DNA of 64,000 bases from Sinohyriopsis cumingii (GCA_028554795.2 CM068828.1:5673720-5737719); one strand, 5' to 3'; numbered from the stretch's first letter, positions 1 to 40,558 are shown. The notes: generated by a model not told the origin, from the sequence alone. Numbers and translations are program-made.

Positions 1-966
1 TTAGGATTCGTAATTTTGACAGTTATTGTCAGTAGTAATAGCCACTAATTATCAAAGTGAACAAGCTCAACATCTTACTAAGGGAAGCCATAAAGGCTAT
101 CAAACCATTTTCCTGCTGACTTGGGTATTGTACATCGATACTGCCACTTCTCAGCTGTTACTACTGTTCAATAATTGTAATCTTAACAATTATCAGAGTG
201 ACTAAACCGGACATCTTATGATAACACAGCAGTAAGGCTAATTGGATTACATGTACTTACCCGTTTGTATGGATTAAAATTTGAGTCTCTCTCAGTTTTT
301 ATGGAATAAATTTGGCTTCTCGTGAGGCGTAAATGATATAATATTAACCTTAGTGGTACATGTACTTTACTCAACACTTCTTTCAGTAACGAAAACCTGA
401 CATCGGGAAACAGAAATCGGATTACTGAACACATGTTATGAATACAATACTGGTTCTGGATACATATTCAAATAAAATGCGGCCACTTGTGAGGGTTAAA
501 TTTTATATTATTGCACTAATATGCTGGCCGCTGGTGGTGTTAGCCGGGTGGCTTTTTGCGTGGGGTACTTTTGAACACAAACTCGTCAGTGCCAACAGAT
601 TCTGGCCGTAAGGAGCGGGTGGCCGCTGGTCAGGGGGCCCGTTCAAGAGGGGGACCACTGTACACTGACGAAACTTACAACCAGTGGGTGTCATTCTTGT
701 CCAGACCAGCTTCGGTTGCCTGTTGTGATGAATATCTTTGCAAGAATTTTGACTCCAATAGTCTTCCTGTATATATCAGGTTGTAATTTATTTGCTACTT
801 CAGATTTACTCCTTAGGCAAGGAAATCACTGTTTATTACTTGTTACATTACTTTTATGTTGCTACAGGAATGCAGTAGACAATTATTTACGTTAGTTTGC
901 AGATCCTCTGGTGGTATATTCATGTTCCATCAACACGTTTTTAGTTATAATGTCCTTGTTTTGCAG
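1..966 (+). other. Intron 1 (partial) of the eIF4A gene
   Basis: This non-coding stretch lies before the first visible eIF4A exon and ends in a splice acceptor (ttttgcag at 959-966). I find no exon matching the usual eIF4A N-terminus, so the first coding exon is probably outside the window. Positions 515-700 are clearly richer in G and C than their surroundings, but no gene is recognisable there. Confidence 0.6.
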
Positions 967-28745
<27,779 letters not shown>

Positions 28746-30106
28746 TAATTGAGCTGCCAAACGAGATATTGCGTCACTGGTACAACAAAATATTTTGTGT
28801 ATTGGTGATTTTCCCACATTCTGCTGAAGCGGAATATATTTTTTCAATTGTCGGTGTTGCAAAGAAAGTAGCAATCCTTTTTCAAATAATCCATACACCA
28901 AAGTTGTTGGTGTGGGGACTAAATTTTTGACTTGAAAGCTCTTGGACACAATAAGGAATTAGTTTATGCTCTGTATAAAATTGTTTACTATATTGTAATT
29001 GTTGTACTTGTTGTGCTTCTGTTGCCATTAGAAATATTGGGTTATGAATTGGTACCGCTGAAGAATTGAGGGTAGATTCAAAGACTTGTCCAAGTGCGGA
29101 GGGCTACAGTTGCCTTCTATAGCCATTTGGTTAAAGAGTCTCAAAAGTAATTGCAAATTTGCTTTGTATCATACATTGTACCTTAAATTAATTTGCCTTT
29201 TTTTCCCCTCCTATTTAATTTGATTTCCTTGCTAAGTGCAGAATTTTTCAGAATGAGTGTTCATATGTATTGGTCTGAATTGAACTTGACTTGTATTAAA
29301 TGCTGGTCTTTCTGGACAGACAGTACTAGGATTTGGTCATCTAGACAAGACAAAGAAATGAGATGTACTCCGAATCGTTATATGATGTATAGTGTAAAAT
29401 ACAGTCATCGGTTTATTAAAAAACTGTATAATTTCTGTTTTGTTTTCTTCTGAATTTATTTGCATGTTAATCCTGTATCTTTCCTAGCTACACAAGTTTG
29501 TACATCACCTGTCCATAAGGTCATGCAAGCTTATGGTATGGACCATTTTGTATGGTCTTAAATAGTTGCTAATTTGCAACTTTTTAAAAACCACACAACA
29601 AATTGTGACCAAATCTGACAGAAAGATTTCCTTGTATGATGCTCTTTCAAATTTGTTAAAATGTTGCCAATCAGCAAATAATTGCAATGCCAGTAGCTGG
29701 TACAGGAAAGTAACATTTCCATTGGTCAGAATGTTACCACGTGATCAAAACGAATTGCGTTCATTTCTGTATGAACTGTAAGGAGAACTACTTTTCCACT
29801 TCTATAAGTAGAGTCACGTGTACACCATAAGATAAACACCGCCAGTTAAGGCAGACATGAAGTAAGCATTAAAGAAAAACAACATTCTAACAAGCAAACA
29901 AAAAATAATTGAAAAAATTTGGCTTCCATTGGTTGAAGGACTGGTATTATGATGACCTTACTGCGATCAAGCAGGACATCCCAAGTGCTATAAATAGCTA
30001 CATAACAGAAAAACCACAAATATGTATTACTACGCTCAATTAAGATTTCTGTTTTTTTTTAATGATGCAAACAAAATAACATAACCAATGATTACAATTT
30101 CAATTA

Positions 30107-30262
30107 TAAGAGTTTAACGTTTTTTCAGAGTTCATTGTGGTATAACTGTCAGTTACCGACTTACAGCTTACATAACGCCCTTTGGGCGTTATTTGCTGTG
30201 TGAGTCGGCAAGTGACAGTTTATACCATGATGAACTCAGAAAAAACAACGTTAAACTCTTAC
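30107..30262. repeat. Near-perfect 156-bp palindrome (foldback element)
   Basis: The left arm starts TAAGAGTTTAACGTTTTTTC and the right arm ends with the near-complement GAAAAAACAACGTTAAACTCTTA. The arms match almost throughout, and the centre is ATAACGCCCTTTGGGCGTTAT (about 30173-30191). Transcribed, it would fold into one long hairpin with a few bulges. It is non-coding; a foldback MITE or a hairpin RNA source are the options. Confidence 0.75.
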
Positions 30263-30861
30263 TTAGTTGTAGCTGCCATTACTAAAAATAGATAAAAACT
30301 GCTGTTCTGCCATCAAATATGGTCATTGTTACTAAAAATAGAAAAAAACTTTAAAAGACTGAAAACAAACTTGGCAGAATTGGACCAGATTTCACAGAAG
30401 CCTCCATGGATGGTTTTTAAATTCGTATAAACTGTGATGATCAGACAACATTATATGGCAACCATTTAAAAAAACATATAAAAATCTTTTTATGATTTCT
30501 TAAAAAAAACACTGAACAGAATGCAAACTTCAAATGCCAATATTTGACACACAATGATGTGCCATTAAGTATGGATGAACTTGTAAACACTAGAGGAATC
30601 TTGAAACAATTATTTTCATTCCATGTGATCAACAGCATTGTCTTCAGAAAGCATTCTACTGCTCTTGCATTTGGTATTGAGGCAGATTTTAGCCAGGTAA
30701 GCAATCTTGGGCTCACTTAGGCCACTTGTCATATTTTTTCTTTTAACATAGCCTTCATGTTGTGTAATATAGATCAGTTTCCAAAAAAATTCATGAAAGT
30801 ATATATCGAGAAAACAGTTTTTAACCATTTAACATTGTCAGTGGAAAAAAATGTATGTTTT

Positions 30862-30863
<2 letters not shown>

Positions 30864-30918
<55 letters not shown>
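30864..30918. repeat. (AT)n microsatellite
   Basis: About 27 uninterrupted AT dinucleotides. Confidence 0.95.
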
Positions 30919-30920
<2 letters not shown>

Positions 30921-32577
30921 CGACATCAAAAATATTATCGTCTAAGAACGATGCTTAACTAAGACTTTCCAACCATTCTGATTTTGGCAGAATCTTTCCT
31001 TTTTTATACCTCAGTTATGCCATTATGATCACTTTTGCCAGAACACTATTTTCCAGTCAGGTAAAATTTTATGTAGGTGAATTGCAGCTTAAATACTGGT
31101 AGTTAAGATCACTGAAACTTGGATAATGTCTGATAAATATTTTGTAAAATCCCCTAACTTAATGCTTATGTTCTCAAAGCAATTCATTTTGATCAGTTTT
31201 GTTCCTTTCTTTGTTCTTTTCTGACAGTGTTACAATGTAAAAGCAATTTCGCATTGACTAAGCAGAAATTGCATGTTGCAGAAATTCCAAACAGGATATG
31301 CAATGCATGGACATTGGATGAAAACCTTGCCTTTTTGCAGCAAGTTCTTAATGGATGTAAGCATGTTATATGGCAGGAAGACGATTGTAAGAAAATTGTA
31401 CCAAACCAAAAGAGCACATTGAAAAGGAAATTTTAAGCATTCATATTTTATATTCAGATTTGGATTTTTTTCAGCGGATACTCCTCTATTTAGTTGGTAG
31501 GGGTAGAAACTGCTATAGTAACCACACCAATCCAACAATCCATTCATTGGATAATGTCCATTTATCAGCAATTAGGTTTTCACAAGTGACTCCACTTGAG
31601 ATTGTTGGATTCATTAAGATTTGATATGCCACTTTAAATTGATGTGACATCAAAATAGTTTAATTTCTAGTCATCTCTGTCGTCATTTAGAGGAGTTGAT
31701 GTCCTATAGTGCTGATCTTACCTTTCATTTCCACTGCTGAACATCTACAAAGATTGTTGGACATGTAGATCTGAGTTTTATTTCCACCATTCCTCAACAT
31801 CATTTACATAGCTGTGCCTCCAGACTGCCAATTCTATGGACTAGTTGATGCAGTGCAACTTTGCTCAGGGTCGTTGGAGTTTAGCTTGACTGCGTAAGCA
31901 GAATTATGAACACTTTGACGGCCTGCATCCCATGATGTAATATACAGGAATGATACCTGATTGCCTGTCTTCCTGGTTTCTGCAGCATACTGTGTCCAAA
32001 GTTTGTATGTGGTTATATACTGACAACGTATCAAATGAATTTGATTTCTGTGAAAGAAAGTTTTTTATATGAACTCCATTTGGGAACTTTATTATGATGT
32101 ACCACCCAAATTTTGACTGACTGTACTTTATAGAAAAATTTTGACTTGATGTTTTAATGATTTTAATGCATAGTGTATTTATTGTGATGTCCATCCATCT
32201 TTTACGCCTTTTGTTTCACACCATAACTCTAGTTGTCCAGCAACTACAATTGCCAATTTTTATGGATTGCTTGCATTCAGAGTAAGGAAGAATCCTTTTA
32301 ATTCATCGAATGAAAAGGTTAAAGGTCAGAGACACTGACTGAAAAAATCAAAATGGATTCCGCATAATAATATTCTATATTGCATGCTTTGAATGATCAT
32401 TGTGAAAGGTTTGCGACGGGCAAGAAAGACGTCAATTGGTTTGCAGATCCAAAGGTCAAGGTAATTGACTAAAAGAAGAAATGTGGTTTCTGTTCACAAT
32501 TGTATTTATTTGCATAAAAGGCTACTAAACATGGGAGTGAGTGCATAATGTCTTGTTTATAGTACACTTGTTAATTG

Positions 32578-32800
32578 TCATGAAATGTACATATTAATAT
32601 CATAACATGAAATGTACATATTGTCATAACATGAAATGTACTTATTAATGTCATAACATGAAATGTACATATTAATGTCATAAAATGAGATGTACATATT
32701 TATGTCATAACATGAAATGTACATATTTATGTCATAACATGAAATGTACATATTTATGTCATAACATGAAATGTACATATTAATGTCATAACATGAGAAA
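32578..32800. repeat. Minisatellite, about 27-bp period, 8 units
   Basis: The unit is approximately CATGAAATGTACATATTAATGTCATAA. Units differ by a few substitutions and one short deletion. There are no unique spacers, so this is not a CRISPR array. Confidence 0.9.
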
Positions 32801-34419
32801 GTGCATATCAAGAAATCACTTTGCTCCCACAATGTTTGCTTTGAGTTATTGCACTTTTTATAAAGGTAGCATAAAGAAGGTAACTAACAGGAATACTGGT
32901 TTATGCATAATAACTCGAGATTTTCACGTTCAGTTTCAGTCGGGGTAAAGAAGAAACTTTTTTGACTATGGAGTTGATGTCACTGTGACTGAAAGAAGAA
33001 AATGTTTTCTGTACAATAACTGGTTCTCCATCATTTACAGTAGCAAAACATTGTGGATGTGGGGAAAGGAAAAAACATTTTGGTTTTGGCTATGACTATA
33101 TGGAGAAAAATGGTTTCCATATAATAACTCAAGTTTTCCACTGGATAGAGTTTCCAAACCATGTGGGTGGTTTGCTTTTGGGATAAGGAAGAACCAAATC
33201 AGATTGGGAGTGAAAAGTTCCAACATTAAGATTACTTTGATTGAAAGAAGAAAAATAACATTACTTCGTTATAGACCTGTACAAGACCTTGTGGATGGCT
33301 AGCATTCAAATAAAGACCTCTTTCGATTTGGGGTCAGAGTTCAAGGTCATAAGCGGGCTGAAAGAATATTTTTGGCTCTGGTTGCTAAGGACAGAATTGC
33401 CTGAGAAAGAGACATTTAATTATTACTACATGTGTTAAGATTTTGCTGATAGTTATTTTAGCTTGACTGGTCATAGAGAGGAACAGCTTTTGACGTGGAT
33501 GTTGTGCATTGAGCATTATCGATCAGTCCTATAACAGGAGTTTATTATTTCTACTCCTAAAGTATGTGGAGGATTATTATGAAACTTGGAACACATTCAT
33601 CCCATGGTCTAGTTGGCCAGAAATGGAAATGGTGCAGCTCGGATAGCGAGTATTTATGTCACAGCAGCTATCTTGAAAATCTTGTCGTTAATCATTGGAA
33701 ATGGTCACATTAGGATGAGGTTTTTGCTAAAAGACTTCTGGTTGTTCTTAAATGAAAATGTGATAATCTGACAACAAATATAAGTGCCACCCTGGAGGCC
33801 ATCTTTCTGATTCAACTTTGAAGAATCATTATTTGAGTTTATATCAAGATCTTGTAAAAGTTTGATAATGAGTAAGATGCATTTGTATCAATGAGGTAAT
33901 CTGTCTTTGATTTGCTGAGCATTTTGCCACATGGGAAGCAGTAAGGTTCTTTAATGAGGGAGATGAACACTTATTAATGATGTAATCTTGCACCTGATCG
34001 CAAACATTCAGGAAGCCACAACTGTGATCAGACTTTTATTATGCTGATATCATAAAGGCAATTTTGGTATTCGTGAATATTAAAGTAGCATTCTTTAATC
34101 GGGTTGATTGATCTGAGCCTAATACCACTCTGGAAGTAATAAATTTGGAGCGGATTTTATTTATCAAGATTTATTTTAATATGAGCAAGAGATAGATATA
34201 TTCACATATATGATTGAGTTTCTTACCACTTGAGATAGTAATTGTGACTTGACTTTAATTAGATTTGGTAAATAGGCATAAGGATTTTGGATATTTTATT
34301 ATGATCAAAATCCTATGCATTTGTTTGTTTTCTTGAATCTGATAGGGGATTCTTTTACTACTTTAAAGGCTGTATGTTTTATAGGATTGTGTTAAACGGC
34401 TACATCATTAAGATCAAGA

Positions 34420-35668
34420 TTGAGTATTAGCCATATTACGATTTTGCCCTAAGTCTTAGAAAGTTAACCTTATAATACAACTTATGGCATAATAGCAAAA
34501 ACTTCAGGAAAATGATTGTTGCTGAACAATTAGGATAATTGGTTCATCCTTGTTTTTTTGGGATCCAGGTTTCATCTTAGAAATAGTTAAGTTAGTCAGG
34601 GAACCAGGCTAACTTTACAGCAGCACCCCAGATGCTTTAAACTGCACCTATTTGTTCATGCGAAGCATCTGCGTGATCAAACTTGATTATATAATTTTTA
34701 AAAATTGTGTCCAGCTAGCGGTGCGTGTTTAAGGACACAGTACTAATGATATGGAAAAATGGGAACCAGCCTGGAAATGGGTGAACATAAAATTGAGTAT
34801 ATATGGGTTTGGCTGACTAGGAATGGTTAATAATGTAAGTTATGTTTTAGGAAAAGAATCTTTTGAGAGCTTGTCCTAGTTGTAATTGAGAAAAAAATAG
34901 AGACATTGTTTTATTGATGGAATTTCAGTCCTTTAACAGTCTCGAGTTTGGAACACTCGTTACTAACATTAGCACCTGCCTCTTTGGTGCGGAATTAAAA
35001 TCACGTTTCAAACACATGCAGGTCCAGAAATGCCACGGCACACTGTTTCCTCAACACAGACATCCAGGTTTCATCGATACTGATAAATATCGGTTTGATC
35101 ATGAGCTCTCTAACATTTTAAGTTACTGAATTTTTAATATCATTTGCGAAGGTTTACTATGGGAACTGAATGCGAGTCCTTAATATGAAAGGGAAATTAA
35201 GCTTCTTGAATAGTTGTAATAATCAACACAAAAGAATAAAAAGGAATATTCACATTCTTGTGATACAAGCTGGAAAGGATACCGTTCGTTTATTGGACAT
35301 CACATTGCCAATTTGAATATGACTCATGGTGGGAGTTGTGATTGCCATCGTCATGTCAAATGGAAACGAATTCCCAAGACTTGTGTTAACTTCAGAGATA
35401 GTAACAAGCCTTTGAGCTGCATAGGGTTTGGAACTAGAGTTTTGCAACTGTACAAGTGGTAAATAAAGTCGATGCATACTTTACAAACTTTTCAGTTGAA
35501 CATAATGTTAATCGTCGATGCGTCTAACCTTTAATTACGTTTTCCAGCTTTACAATAGCAGTTATTGATATTTTGTTACACCTTACTGAAAACAGGTCAA
35601 TCTTACGGAAAAAAAATCAACTGCCTTTCAGAGACAGACTCGTCAGGGTTGACAGGTCTGTATTAGTA
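34420..35668 (+). repeat. Non-autonomous inverted-repeat element, copy 3, with internal insertion
   Basis: The outer parts match 23513-24314 (for example 'cagggaaccaggctaactttacagcagcacccca' at the left and 'actcgtcagggttgacaggtct' at the right). About 440 bp near 34735-35180 is absent from the other copies, so this copy seems to have received an insertion. Both ends are eroded. Confidence 0.6.
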
Positions 35669-35970
35669 TGAGTGAAATTCATGAATTGAGCTTCAGTCTG
35701 ATTGCTTGGTAACCATTTTGGAACTATCTTATCAAGATATTGGATGAGTTTTATTAGAAGCAAGATCTTTGAATAATAATGAGGTAATCTAATATTGCTG
35801 CACTTTCTACCAGACAAGAGATAGAATTCCATTTGAGTTTGCATGACCATGTACATATCATTATCCTCTACTGGTTCTACATAAATAAAAACTGCACACA
35901 TTAATGATACTTTGAATTATATTGGCTCAGCTTGTTACAACTGTACAGTAAGTGACTGTCATTTGAGACT

Positions 35971-36235
35971 GCTCCAGTGGCCTTGTGGTTCGAACCCTGG
36001 ACAAGTAATAAAAATGACTTACAAAAATGGTACTAACAGCTGCCTCGTTTGGTGCTCAGCGTTAAGAGGTTAGTGTTAGGACTGGTCGGCTTGGTGTCAG
36101 GATAATGTGACTGGGTGGGACATCATGCTACATGTCTGCGGCATGATGCCCCAGTGCTAGATGTCACTATAAACTACCACACTGCAGACATCATAGCGAT
36201 ATGACTGAAAAATTGTTAAAGCTACCTTAAAAATC
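35971..36235 (+). repeat. SINE, copy 2 (internal deletion in the tRNA-like head)
   Basis: It starts gctccagtggcc and then jumps to ggttcgaaccctgg, so most of the tRNA-like head between the A and B boxes is deleted. The body matches 37009-37283 through to 'gatatgactgaaaaattg'. Confidence 0.75.
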
Positions 36236-37008
36236 GGAATCACACACGCTCACAATAATACTTTTCAAATCAAAATAAAGGTCAAAATGATCATATACTT
36301 GGTTGTTGTAGTTTTTAAATTTAGCGATAGAACCTTTATTGCGTTATATCCATTTGGTTGGGCTGCATGTCCTTTTGTGTGCATTTAATTTTAATTCAGT
36401 GAAAAAGGGTTCCAAGCAAGTCTGATAAGAGGTTTTGTTTATTAACTTGAGATGAAATCAATCTTGTAGCATCGTCTATTCCACAAAAATGATAATGGAG
36501 AAAACTTTTATCATTGTCTTCTTTAAATTATGATTACAAGATCTGCATGCGTGTCTTTACATTTCGTAATTCTTACTTGTCTTTTTGGTTTCTCCTAGGT
36601 TAAACTTTTAATTAATCCAATGCTTCTATTTATCAGGTTTGCATTTTTTTTTGGGTTTATATAGATGATTTTCGATCATATATTTAGAAAAGATTTTGTT
36701 GCGTACAAAATGCATATGTTGACTTTATTTTGTACGTCAAGACTGCATTTTCAGTTTATTTTCCATCTGCTGTGTATATGCATGAATTTCCTGCCATTGG
36801 TCTAAATCTATCAACGGTAACTCTAAATATGTCTCAGTAAAATCCGGTATGTATGTATACTTAATTCCTAGTCAACTTTTGTATGTGGTACATGAAATAT
36901 ATCTTTAACTTTTTTATTTCAATTTTGTTCATTATTATGTTTTTAGTTTTTAGCTCGACTCTATGACACAAATCTAAATAACGATGGTGACATACTCCAT
37001 CTTCGATC

Positions 37009-37283
37009 GCTCCGGTGGCCTAGTGGTGAGAGCGTCCGCCTCGGAAGCGGGAGGTCGTGGATTCGAACCCCGGCCGAGTCATACCAAAGACTTACAAAAA
37101 TGGTGCTAACTGCTGCCTCGCTAGGCGCTAAGCTTTAAGAGGTTAGAGTTAGGACTGGTCGTCGTGGTGTCAGGATAATGTGATTGGCATGATGCCCCAG
37201 TGCTAGACATCAATATAAACTGCCACACTGCTGATATCGTAACGATATGACTGAAAAATTGTTAAAAAGCTACGTTAAAAATC
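37009..37283 (+). repeat. tRNA-derived SINE, copy 3, with intact promoter head
   Basis: The first about 72 bases form a tRNA-like head with a pol III A box (TGGCCTAGTGG, 37015-37025) and B box (GGATTCGAACCCC, 37059-37071). The anticodon-type loop would read CTCGGAA. A tRNA-unrelated body follows and is shared with copies at 6838-7075 and 35971-36235. The body shows this is a SINE and not a tRNA gene. Confidence 0.85.
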
Positions 37284-38342
37284 CTAATCACACATACATA
37301 GTCCATCTATTGCAATTTTTACATACATGTCGAATCAATAAATCTTGCTATACTTTTACTGAACCAAAATATCTAATTCTTATACCTGTTATTTTGCAGT
37401 TTATTTTGTGTTCAGCTTCTTTGAAAGCTTTAAATGTGTATTCATTAAACGAGTCTTGTGGCTTTGTCATGACAGTTCGTTTTTAAAAATTTCATTCACA
37501 ATTCTTTTTTATTTCTCTTCTAGTCATCTAAACTAGATAACGGACGTGAAGCGTATTCAGTCATTATATAGATTAGAAATTATTAGCGTGCAACAATACG
37601 CCCCGAACCGTGTTGTGATATATTGCGATATACAAAACCCATAGTGCAATATTGATTGCTATACAGTAACACGTAATGAAAACAATAACAAAATTTCTAT
37701 AACATTTAATACTTGAAAAATACATCTCCAAGTGATGTTACCTTGTAAGACTTCAAACGGTAGTCAAATGAACATAAAGTTAACATACAAATGAGTCAAT
37801 ACTACAAACACCTGAATGAAGTCAGATTATCAGCATATAAAAATCTTGCCATTTTTGGTCTGTCACTGCTTTAATTTAAACTTAACATGATCATTCTTTT
37901 AAGTCCCAATACTCTTGAGCGATCTTTTTTGATATTTAGCAAGACGCTAAATATGTAACTTCATAGTATTCATCAGGAAAATTAACATAACGGCAACGTC
38001 TGAACTCCTAGCAGCCCACCGTGCAGTAACAATGTTTTCTATCAAAGGCTCTCTCTGAGGGCGCGAAAATTACAGGAATACATAGCATTTTCCTGGCTAC
38101 TTAGCACGTTCAAGATTGGAATTCATTCGGAACACCACTGACGTTTATTCGGAATACTCTATCCTTTTGGACTTGTGATACAACTTTTAGGACTATTGGG
38201 ATTTAATTCCCAATACTGTAAGTTCTTTTGAAAACTTCACTTTGTATTTGTTGAATTTACTAAACTTGTTGCATTTCGATTTCTTCTGTTACTTAGATTA
38301 ACACAATATTAGCGGCATTGTCGATCGTTAAAGGAGGATTCT

Positions 38343-38602
38343 AGCAGCAGGGGGGGCGAATCGGACATTTTGTCCAATCGTTATTTTGCTTAATTATTAC
38401 TTTCTGCACTCAGCGGATCCGGTGTAGTCAGCGCTGGTAAAAAAAAAAAACGACGTCGGTCCATCCTACACGATGGTGACGTCATTTGGTTTAATATACG
38501 TTCTGCACTCAGCGATCCTAGTTTTGTCAGCGTCCGGTAAACACAGCGACGACCGCGTCGATGTCATTTCCCCCCCTGCTGCTAAGAAGTTATTTACAAT
38601 GA
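38343..38602 (+). repeat. Left terminal inverted repeat of element 1
   Basis: It matches the reverse complement of 53447-53694 almost throughout. It starts AGCAGCAGGGGGG, and the same 13-mer recurs inverted near its inner edge (ending 38583). It contains two direct copies of TTCTGCACTCAGCG (about 38401 and 38500). The right repeat has lost one of them. The last 9 bases overlap the 3' end of the first gene. Confidence 0.95.
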
Positions 38603-39916
38603 TCTCACAAACAGAGTGATTACTAACTCCTCCTCTTGTAGATCAATTAGGTTATTTGACTGATAGGTAAGTCTAAAATTAATTCTCGTTAAAAACCGAT
38701 TATGGCATCGCATATAGACCGGATTAATTGGGCTCTCAACGATTAAGAATCCTGGAGGGGCTGTTGGCGAAAATGAATAAAGGATATACCCCTGTTGAGC
38801 TTGATTTGATTGCTTGGTATCTACCTGGTAACTCCCTTCGATAACATCACACACTAGATTGATTGCTATCACCGATGCGATATTTACGTTGTATGGAGCA
38901 ATATGCCTACCACCATCTCCGTTATCGTGTCTGAGGATAATTGATGGACCGAGAAAATCATTAAGAGACTTTCTTAGTTCTGGCGCGTTGTATCCTGGAA
39001 ACTTGAAATCGGGTAAATCGGCTTCTGTGATATTATACTCGGTTAGGAATTTTTGTTTATTACCATCGCTGTTATCGGATATCATTTTAACGATTCGTTC
39101 ATTGATATATTCCATGTCTGATATAAGTTGATTTAACACCTCAACGTGTTTTCGTGCTTTTGTTTTCCGTAGTTGTTCTAGTTGCAATTGGTAATAATGA
39201 TTAATCTCGATAAAAGCATTAGTGATATCATTTAAAATAACTGTTAATATGACTTGCGATTCAGGAGTTTCCTTATACTGAAAAAACCACTGCATGATAT
39301 TCCTGTTTTGAAATAAAAACCAACTGGGTAATAACGTGCTTTTTATAATAGACAAATTATCTCGATAACTGGGAATAATTTCATGATACGATTGCGCATT
39401 CGTGTGCAAATCCGCGGGAATTTCATTAGGTGGATTCTTGGGCCAACCTAGTATGGTTCTTATTGAACTGTTATAAATATCAACCATATACCCCGGTGTG
39501 CTTATTTCAATCGTCGATGATAACGTCGGCTCATGAACCGTAATATCGATTTTTGATTCTTTTCCTGTGATCGATTTTATCCTGCGTTGAAATTCTTTAT
39601 TGATTTGTTCTACTTGGTATGACCCAGTTGGTATTGTAACCTCATTCCAGTCTGGGGTCCCATCGGGTTTATTTGTCCATGCAAAAACCAGCGAGTTATT
39701 AGGTTGTTGTCCGTTAAATGCTTCCGCTCGGATATTAGGCCAACTGTGATATATTCGCAATTTTGCCAGCGCTATTTCCTTTACTGGAATCGGAGAAGGG
39801 AAGTTTACATTGAATTCTGGCTTCGTTGACGTTATCGATATCATACTTGTTTGTACCGGAGTGGTGTTCTCCGCGATCCGTTGAAGCAATTGAAACCCTT
39901 CGGGGTTCAGCGACAT
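38594..39916 (-). CDS. Conserved virion-type protein, candidate penton/minor capsid (element 1)
   Basis: The product has 440 residues. The N-terminal 150 residues follow a pattern seen in a structural protein of many invertebrate Maverick elements: a short lead (FNVNFPSPIPV), a strand with ALAKLRIYHSWPNI, and the IPTGSYQVEQINKEFQ segment. The protein at 58810-59733 in element 2 has the same layout (LPSDSS, VALVEMIHP, IPPGYYFSGQHLV), so the two probably do the same job. The middle (200-300) is helical and the C-terminus is predicted beta-rich. The gene is the last of the minus-strand structural block and its stop lies inside the terminal repeat. The start ATG is preceded by the shared palindromic motif. 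The exact role, penton or other minor capsid protein, is inference. Confidence 0.6.
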   Translation of the reverse strand: MSLNPEGFQLLQRIAENTTPVQTSMISITSTKPEFNVNFPSPIPVKEIALAKLRIYHSWPNIRAEAFNGQQPNNSLVFAWTNKPDGTPDWNEVTIPTGSYQVEQINKEFQRRIKSITGKESKIDITVHEPTLSSTIEISTPGYMVDIYNSSIRTILGWPKNPPNEIPADLHTNAQSYHEIIPSYRDNLSIIKSTLLPSWFLFQNRNIMQWFFQYKETPESQVILTVILNDITNAFIEINHYYQLQLEQLRKTKARKHVEVLNQLISDMEYINERIVKMISDNSDGNKQKFLTEYNITEADLPDFKFPGYNAPELRKSLNDFLGPSIILRHDNGDGGRHIAPYNVNIASVIAINLVCDVIEGSYQVDTKQSNQAQQGYILYSFSPTAPPGFLIVESPINPVYMRCHNRFLTRINFRLTYQSNNLIDLQEEELVITLFVRSL

Positions 39917-39926
39917 TATTATTATT

Positions 39927-39944
39927 TGTCGTTTCTAGTGTTTA
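39927..39944 (-). promoter_or_regulatory. Shared palindromic motif before the 39916 start
   Basis: Read on the minus strand it contains AAACACTAGAAAC and then an AT-rich run into the ATG. It is a weaker version of the consensus TAATTGAAAACRCTRGYGTT. Confidence 0.5.
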
Positions 39945-40037
39945 ATATTAACAACCTGCTTGTTTTAAGCCCATTGAAGTTGTTTCAGGAGAATGTTTTA
40001 AGCCCATTGAAGTGGTTTCAGCCACGTGGTTTCCAGC

Positions 40038-40526
40038 TTACAGTTGAAAATCCTCGATTTTTGACATCGCGGAGTCATACAACTGGACCATCGTGGAGAA
40101 TTCAGCATCGGATATAAACGAATTATCTATCGCCAACGAGATCAACCCGGATAATTTCAAGTACGCGTCGGATACTATTTGATGTTTTACTGTATACTCG
40201 TTGAGTTTTTTTTGAGAACACGATGATATCTTTCTAGTGATTGCGTTGGCGACTCCAGCTATTGTTGTCGCCGCGGAGATAGCGATTGGAACAGCGATCG
40301 GGGCTATCATGGTCACCGTGGATAAAATAACACCGGTACCGGCTACTATACCTGACACCGAGTACACGACCGCGTCGATGGTGGTTATTTTTCGACGGTA
40401 TTTTTTTATTTTTATACGGTATTGTTCGGAAAGCGTTTTCAAATTCGCGGAGAATTCTTTTACGGTATTGAATCGATATTGATGTGACGTCGGTGATACC
40501 TCTAATTCAATTACCTTGGTGGTCAT
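40038..40526 (-). CDS. Two-helix hydrophobic hairpin protein (element 1)
   Basis: The product has 162 residues. A charged N-terminal helix (about 20-48) is followed by a long hydrophobic stretch (about 50-95) rich in Ala, Gly, Ile and Val, with prolines near the middle, as in a two-pass membrane hairpin. A helical tail follows, with cysteine near 103. No catalytic motif is visible. Similar hairpin proteins occur in other invertebrate Maverick elements; their function is unknown to me. A virion membrane-active or host-membrane role is possible. The start ATG directly follows the shared motif. Confidence 0.65.
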   Translation of the reverse strand: MTTKVIELEVSPTSHQYRFNTVKEFSANLKTLSEQYRIKIKKYRRKITTIDAVVYSVSGIVAGTGVILSTVTMIAPIAVPIAISAATTIAGVANAITRKISSCSQKKLNEYTVKHQIVSDAYLKLSGLISLAIDNSFISDAEFSTMVQLYDSAMSKIEDFQL

Positions 40527-40540
40527 TTTTATTTTAAAAG

Positions 40541-40558
40541 AGCTAGTGTTTTCAATTA
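40541..40558 (-). promoter_or_regulatory. Shared palindromic motif before the 40526 start
   Basis: Minus strand: TAATTGAAAACACTAGCT. It overlaps the stop codon (TGA) of the upstream frame, and the ATG lies 15 bases further on. Confidence 0.65.

Larger units (their letters stand above)
28746..38337. other. Gene-poor spacer between eIF4A and element 1
   Basis: No gene is supported here. The stretch contains the eIF4A 3' untranslated region, a long palindrome (30107-30262), an (AT)n tract, a minisatellite (32578-32800), a dispersed-repeat trace (33540-33800), an inverted-repeat element copy and two SINE copies. Positions 36240-36990 and 37290-38330 show nothing I recognise. Confidence 0.5.

Noticed and set aside
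556-786. 76-residue frame in a GC-rich patch as the missing first eIF4A exon
   Set aside because: Its sequence does not resemble the eIF4A N-terminus and there is no suitable splice donor in frame.
32578-32800. 84-residue minus-strand frame with repeated ISCYDINMY
   Set aside because: It is a translation of a minisatellite with no independent coding evidence.
37009-37080. Possible tRNA gene (A box, B box, cloverleaf)
   Set aside because: The tRNA-like head continues into a conserved body found at two other sites without the head, so it is a SINE.
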